In this document: one piece after another, positions 58,440-64,000 of the stretch
Layout of the letters: the number at the start of each line of letters is the position of its first letter
Numbering within the stretch: the first letter of the stretch is position 1
From: Dendrocalamus latiflorus
Lineage: Eukaryota; Streptophyta; Magnoliopsida; Poales; Poaceae
Direction: 5' to 3'
Assembly (NCBI GenBank): GCA_017311315.1
Contig: CM029658.1
Location: forward strand, 31,411,327-31,475,326
Length of the DNA: 64,000 bases
The notes under the pieces: model-generated
The model's database searches: none
Told to the model about the DNA's origin: nothing
Seen by the model: only the letters and a program-made list of their open reading frames with translations
Translations under genes and position numbers: made by a program

Positions 58440-59805
58440 TGAGAGAGGAGAATTGTAGACTGTTGATGTGTTGACTGCCGAATACCAGATAATCATAGCA
58501 AATTTTGATCCCTCACGGTTCAGAACGGCCTTTGATCTTGCAAGGGCAGTCATCAGCTTTTGCACTGCAGTGATTGTGGAGTGCTTGGGTGCTATCCCCA
58601 AGCTTGACACGGATATAGTGCAGAGGGTGTTGAGATTTGTGTTCTTGTTTTTCCCTTTTTTTGGAATTTTGATATTGATTCGAGACATTAATTCATCAGA
58701 ACTCTGAAATTAACTCAATTGGAGGGGATTCTACTTCTGAGGTGCTGGGCTTAGTGTTTGACGAAAGCAAGGGCATGCCAACTGAAGTATCTGACACTAA
58801 CATTTGGTTCAGTCTGGACCACCCAAAGGTATGTTCTGATGTGAGAGTTAATTTGATGTAAATTTTATTTTTTATTGAAATTCTGATAATTTTATACTGC
58901 ATATATGTGCTGGAATAATTGCCTGCCATTGTTCATGTCATAGTTTGTGAATGACAAATAATTTTCTACTTTTAGTCATTGTGGCCCAATTAGTTTGTCT
59001 TGTTATACTTTCTGGTCTTCGGTGCACTACAAACAATTTCATTCATGTGTATGGTGCTGTGTATGTTCCTTTTTGTATTTGAAGCTTTCTTTGCTCAAGT
59101 TACGTTCTGCATGCTTATGTTGTTATTTTTGAGTTACTGCAGAAATTTATCAATATGCAAGATGCAATAATACGCAGTCTGCATGATGATGATTTAAGTG
59201 TTGTTCAAGCTGCCTTATCCATAGAAGGACTTGCTGCTGTTGCCAGTCCTGATAACCTTCTAAAAGCGTATGATGATGTGCTTACCAAGTGCATCAACAT
59301 CATTCACAAAGGTGGGCAATGCTCATTGAATGTCTGATTGTTATTTTGCTGGCCTCTTTGTAAGTTAGTTTTATGATTTGATGTGGAAGGTAGTCTGCAA
59401 AAATTTGTTTGTATAGCTTAGCTGCTAAGATTGGACATGTACTCACAAGAGATTGTAGCTAGTGTTCACATGTAAAGCACTGCAAATGACACTGGGCCAT
59501 CCGATTAAGATATCGAAATAATGGAGGATATCTAGCTGAACTCAAAAATCTATGTATACCACATGGAGAAATACTTGTCTCCTTTTGCACAGGACATGGA
59601 GAAATCTATTGCTATTAAGGCATACTGCTTTTGTTTTTGTTTATTTGATTTATTAAATATATATCATTATGTCATTGCAGAACATGAGTTCAGAGTACAT
59701 AGCTTCCATTAACATGAAGAACATCCAAGCTTTTGCTGAGAATTTCCTAGCAAACCCAAATAAGCATGTGGAGTGGTTGGCTGACTCTGGAAACAGAAAT
59801 AGAAT
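58440..59805 (+). pseudogene. Captured exons of a UTP10/HEATR1-like gene
   Basis: Four exon pieces with introns between: about 58444-58640 (DLARAVISFCTAVIVECLGA), 58703-58828 (DTNIWFSLDHPK, then GT), 59143-59311 (MQDAIIRSLHDDDLSVVQAA, LSIEGLAAVASPDNLL) and 59681-59804 (EYIASINMKNIQAFAENFLA). They resemble the N-terminal half of plant UTP10/HEATR1, a HEAT-repeat protein of the U3 small-subunit processome. Stops occur before the first piece and between pieces. The start and most of the roughly 2000-residue protein are missing. CACTA-2 therefore carries a transduplicated fragment. The family call is from remembered motifs. Confidence 0.6.
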
Positions 59806-59999
59806 TTCTATTTACTTTACTATTTTGTATTGCAATGTTGGATGGTTTGCCTAGTAATGTTTAGGGCTTCCTTTTGTTGCATGATGGCCAGAAATTGGTT
59901 TCGTCCACCGAGAAATTGGTTTTGCCTACTAAGTGAGATGTATGCATGCATGGCGCTGGGGAGGGGAGTGAGCTGTAGCAGTTTTTGGGTCTGTATGCA

Positions 60000-60390
60000 T
60001 ACATTTTCCTGACGGTCAAACCGTCAGGAAATTTTTTTCCCTGGGTTTGATTAATTTTCCTGACGGTGACCGTACCTGTCAGTAAAATCAATTTTTCTCA
60101 CGGGTAACATTTCGCCCGTGAGTAAAATGCATTTTTCTCACGGGTAACATTTCGCCCGTGAGTAAAATGCATTTTTCCTCACGGGAATTGTACCGTCAGG
60201 TTAAATTATTTGCCTCACGGGTAAAACCGTCAGGTTATATATCCCTGACGGGTTCCCGTCAGCCAAATTTATTTTTCCTGACCAGCCAGCCCTGAGGGGT
60301 TTTGCCTGACGGGAACCCGTCAGGGATATTTAACCTGACGGTTTTTTGTATTTTTCTGACGGTTTCGAACCGTGAGGGATGATCAGTTTT
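60000..60390. repeat. Right subterminal array of CACTA-2
   Basis: About twenty CCTGACGG, CTCACGGG and complementary motifs. An exact 40 bp duplication (TTTTTCTCACGGGTAACATT plus TCGCCCGTGAGTAAAATGCA) lies at about 60092-60171. The left array (56865-57070) has the same core. Confidence 0.88.
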
Positions 60391-60761
60391 CTAGTAGTGA
60401 TGGTAACTTACTCGAGTTAGTTTCTATTTTAAAAACATTTGTGGGTGGGATAAAAACTTGTCAGGTAGATGTAACCCTGACTTTGGTTTTTCCTAGATGG
60501 ATGTAACCCAATGTTGTTAATAGGATGGATGTAACCCCAGTAGTCAAAATTAAGCATATGGTGGGCGGAACCATATAACAGGTGAATGAAACCTACACCG
60601 CTATAAATATTGCACACTTTCGATCTCTTTAATAAAACAGGGTTGGTTAAAATGCTAAGTCATAGGAATTTTCTAATTACAGTAAATTGAAAGGTTGTTT
60701 TTAGCAAATAAAAGAATCCTAGCTCTCCTTGTCAAAACTTGCATGTATAAATATTGTATTC

Positions 60762-60896
60762 TGCATGTTGGCTCATAGAGCTCCATTGTCTATGCTTACC
60801 CTCGCTCTCCAAACCCCTTCAGAGCCCATGGATCAAGGTCACTATGTCTACTATGAAGATCAAGGAACTAATGGTGGTGAAGCACTTATCTACTGA
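60762..60896 (+). other. TATA box and short reading frame, copy B
   Basis: Counterpart of 11362-11512. TATAAAT precedes ATG 60828, which reads MDQGHYVYYEDQGTNGGEAL, two more residues and a stop. The frame differs after the 325 bp indel. No function is recognised. Confidence 0.35.
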
Positions 60897-62173
60897 TTTA
60901 GAAAATAGTGCAATAGTATTTATAGAGGATTCTGGATTGACTAAAACTGAGTCTGACAGCCTTGAATGACCTGATCTTCTTATTGAACCACGACGTGTTA
61001 TAACGATGTCTCTAGGCTCTAACTGGGTGATCGTAGGTATCATGGTGTTGTTGGGAATAAATCCGTATTCCGTTGCTAAACTGCATCCAATTCACAGACA
61101 AGGACAAATTTATTTTTGGAGAAACTCAGAATGACCATGGTTGCCATATCATTGCCTAATATTGCCCATGTAGTAGCTCAGCGGATTAGGATCACATGCA
61201 GTCAATGAAGTGACTTAGGGATCTAAAGTACCTGTGCATTATGGACTTTTGTCCATCGTTCGATCCAAAATCAACAGCGCAGAATAATAATGTACAATAT
61301 TTACTACATTACTCACCACATTGTGCAATAGTTGTCGTATGGCTCACAATACACCCCCCTGAACTCCGGCAGCATAATCTGACGAGGACAAGTGAACTGT
61401 TCAAAGTAAAACCATGGCAGGTTTGTAGTTTGGAGACGAACCGTGCACCACCTGGTCATCGGCGAAGTCGAGCAAGTCTCTCTCTCTCTCTGTCTGCCTA
61501 TCACCGCGCACGCGTCGTCACCCCCGTGGCCATGTCGACGCTCCATAATCCATTGCCATGTGCGGTTGGGTCATTCTGCGCGCATCGAGATGCCGCTCTA
61601 TCGCAACGCGTTGTTGTGCCGAGTCGGCCCAAGTAGGGCATAGATCAATCCGGGTTTTGGTCGTTCGAGTTTTCCAAATCCTCATGTTACAGCTACCAGG
61701 TGTAGGGAAACCTGGGCTTCAGCCGCCTCTAGGGGTCGCTGGGGTACGGGACCTTCGGTTCACCCCTAGGCCTGTAGCCCAAATCATCCCTTTTGTCTAC
61801 AGTCGTTCTGATTAACATAAGATGTTCCTAATAAGAAAGGAAAAAAAAGAGTAGCACGTCAAAAAAAAGTTGCATAAGGTCTGACCAAACAAGAACATTG
61901 TCGAGATTTGAATATACTAATCCGGACTCTCTTATATATTCTGCACTAGTTCATGTTCACGTTAGTGCACACAACGTAAACATTGATGAAATATCGACCA
62001 TAACATGATTTATTAAGAAAAGACTCAAATATTATTAATTATGAGAGTTACAATCTTATTGCCAATCTTACAAAAAAATAGTATGAAAGGCTTAAGAAAC
62101 TAGCAGCAAAAAATAAAGAAAAGCGTAATAGTCATTCGATATACCCACAAGCAATCAACTAGCGAGCGAAGTC

Positions 62174-62263
62174 CTAATCCGCGAAGTCATCAAAGTATCC
62201 TCCTTCATACACCTCTGATTGGTATGATTCTCCTTCTTCAACTGAGCAAGTATGGATATAGCC
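62174..62263 (-). other. Conserved last-exon-like frame, copy B
   Basis: The frame is GYIHTCSVEEGESYQSEVYE, then GGYFDDFAD and TAG, parallel to 34986-35075. The acceptor AG seen in copy A is AC here, so the splice site is lost in this copy. Confidence 0.4.
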
Positions 62264-62874
62264 GTGAGTACATAGAGTACTTAGCAAGTCGTTCGTAACA
62301 AAAAATATATAATATGCAAGGTTTACCAAAGGATGGTTAGAAGGTTAATTTGTAGAAAGCAATAATTTAAAATAAATACACTAGATAGATTGAAAAACGA
62401 ACTTTGAAAATGATTAATAAGTAAATAAATAAAAGGAATTGAGAGTAACCTCAAGTGAACTGACCATCCACCCAATAAACCATCCGTGAACTAACCATTC
62501 ACTTTTCAACTTAATCCAACTAGGTTTTATGAGAACTCTACTCCTCGTGTGAAATTACTGAGCATTATCCATAACTAGAGACATGGCTATTCAAATAGTT
62601 TTACACTTTGTAAATAATGTTGCACAACTTTACCCACATGAGATAAGGCACTTAATTATCATGTCGGCCAATACATGCTTCCTTAGGCATATAACTAAGT
62701 GATTATCACAAGGCCTTTACAATGCTCAATCTCAACCTCAATTCCATCTGCTAAGGTTTTGCCATCTAGCCCTCTCTTGCGTCTCATGGAAATCAGCATC
62801 CATGTTCATCATAATGGCGAAATCTTGGAATATCACATATTAATTAGTTAGGTCTATCCCATATTAGACATGTG

Positions 62875-63168
62875 GTTGTACGATAGGGCTCAAATCAATG
62901 ACGCACAAAGTTAAGTCCTTATATATTATCCAGGTGAAACATCCACATCCCATGTGCGAACAGCACCCACTGTATTGTACGATCATTCGCCTAAGTGAAA
63001 ATCATTTTGTGTAACCAACACCAATGACACACCAATGTCATGGCACATAAATTTTATATCTGTGGCTACTATCATGATTCAATATCTCATTAAGTCAAAA
63101 TTAATTAGTTAATCACAGGTGATGATAAACCCAATGTACTATAATAAGCATGGCTAAGCATACTAGAC
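62875..63168. other. No gene recognised
   Basis: AT-rich sequence between copy B and the terminal LTR. Nothing is identified. Confidence 0.4.
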
Positions 63169-63769
63169 TGTAACATCCCATTTTCAAAACCTATGTTAAA
63201 GAAATAATAAGGCTTTATTCTCAGTTGGCTTTTCCTTCTTGCTTTTCAAAAAGAGATTTTCATGAAGCGCAAAAGTATTACAAAAATAAAAACCTTGTTT
63301 TATCTCCAAAGAGGCAAATCAAAGTAACCTTTTTAAATCTAGAATCTAAAATTTTCTCCAAAAATTAGAAGATTTCAGAGAGGGAAAAATTTGTGTTTAA
63401 TCTTTTAAAAGAGGAAAAAAATTATTATTAAAAGGAATTTTCCCCAAATCTTCCTGGCTACCCATCCTCTTCTCCACCCCATCCCAACCGCCCATCTCCT
63501 TCACTCTGGCGCAGTACTCCTTCCTCCTCCATCCGCCCGCAAGCGCCTCCCTCTTCCTCTGTCCTTGCCGCCGCTCGTCGCCATTCGCCACCCACCGTAT
63601 CGGCGAGTAATGGCGGCAGCAGACCTCGCCTTCAGCGCCCGACAATGGCAGCGCCCTGGGCACGCCTCTTCGCCCTCGCCATCAGCGCCGCCTTGCCATG
63701 CACGTCGCTTGCCGCCCCCCACCCGTGCGCTGCGCCGCCGTGGTCCTTCCCGGTCACGCCCGTCACATC
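63169..63769 (+). mobile_element. Ty3/gypsy-type LTR fragment
   Basis: It starts TGTAACATCCCATTTTCAAA, like the LTRs at 3185 and 6018. An AT-rich block and then a pyrimidine- and GC-rich block (63440-63760) follow, in the same order as at 6018-7000. It is interrupted at 63770. Confidence 0.5.
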
Positions 63770-64000
63770 TGTAACGCTCCCAATTTTTGGGACCAGGGAC
63801 GTCGTACGGCCTGCAACAGCCCAGGAGTTCTGTTGCGGCTTAACAGTATATCATGCCTGCTTATAAGTCATTTAAAAAGAGTTAATTGGATTAAAGTAAG
63901 ACCTAATGGCCAGCTTTAACGACAATAAGGGCATCCAAGCCCAAAACTCAACTTACATGCAGAAGAGCCGAAGAAAACTCCACAGGAACGCTTGAGTGCG
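63770..64000 (+). mobile_element. Second LTR start, cut by the window end
   Basis: TGTAACGCTCCCAATTTTTG begins inside the previous LTR, probably a nested insertion of a related element. Only 231 bp are in the window. Confidence 0.45.

Larger units (their letters stand above)
56849..60399. mobile_element. CACTA-2, 3.55 kb CACTA transposon carrying UTP10-like exons
   Basis: The ends are CACTACTAGAAAATGG and the reverse complement of CACTACTAGAAAACTG. The target duplication is ATG (56846-56848, 60400-60402). Copy A shows the intact site at about 11012 (GGACATGGTAAC). Subterminal arrays of CCTGACGG and CCTCACGG motifs lie at 56865-57070 and 60000-60390. No transposase is present. The interior is a 62 bp GC-rich minisatellite followed by captured host exons. 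Confidence 0.94.
55675..62874. repeat. Copy B of the segmental duplication
   Basis: It starts GCAGGAGTACTAAGAAAAGT and ends near TCTATCCCATATTAGACATG, colinear with copy A (9925-35674). Without CACTA-2 it is about 3.65 kb. It lacks the 325 bp present at 11499-11823. Copy B gives the uninterrupted target sites of CACTA-1 and MULE-1. Confidence 0.85.

Overview
The window is nuclear DNA of a grass (Poaceae). A cereal-type alpha-amylase gene sits inside dense nested transposons: CACTA, Mutator-like (MULE), hAT, Ty1/copia, Ty3/gypsy and LINE. The species cannot be named from the sequence alone. All coordinates were read by eye; exon borders come from GT-AG signals and protein-family knowledge.

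Layout. 1-9.9 kb: a small MITE, a truncated CACTA element, decayed Ty3/gypsy LTR and pol fragments, and the end of a hAT element. 9.9-35.7 kb: copy A of a duplicated segment (about 3.9 kb of its own sequence). It is split by an 8.8 kb CACTA element (CACTA-1, 11848-20659) and a 13 kb MULE (MULE-1, 21539-34565). MULE-1 itself contains a young Ty1/copia element (21757-26384) and a 5.8 kb CACTA element (CACTA-3, 26522-32316). 35.7-49 kb: AT-rich DNA, a second decayed MULE (about 37691-44560), a LINE 3' part with a (TA)69 tract, and an 861 bp hAT element with a perfect 8 bp target duplication. 49.4-52.5 kb: the main gene. 52.9-55.7 kb: a copia gag fragment and its likely LTR. 55.7-62.9 kb: copy B of the duplicated segment, carrying a different CACTA element (CACTA-2, 56849-60399) that has captured exons of a UTP10/HEATR1-like gene. 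63.2 kb to the end: two nested LTRs.

Main gene. Six exons (49502-52509) read as one 838-residue protein: signal peptide, complete GH13 alpha-amylase with all three catalytic acids, one transmembrane helix, and a serine/threonine kinase of the L-type lectin receptor kinase class. The kinase half has no lectin domain and no start codon of its own. It joins the amylase in frame through an 82 bp intron with consensus borders. If that intron is kept, translation stops two codons past the splice region and yields a soluble secreted amylase. The sequence therefore predicts an amylase-ectodomain receptor kinase, with a possible splice switch between anchored and secreted forms.

Transposon history. 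The two copies of the duplicated segment act as empty-site controls for each other. CACTA-1 (duplication ATA), CACTA-2 (ATG) and MULE-1 (9 bp) each have an uninterrupted counterpart in the other copy, so these boundaries are very reliable.
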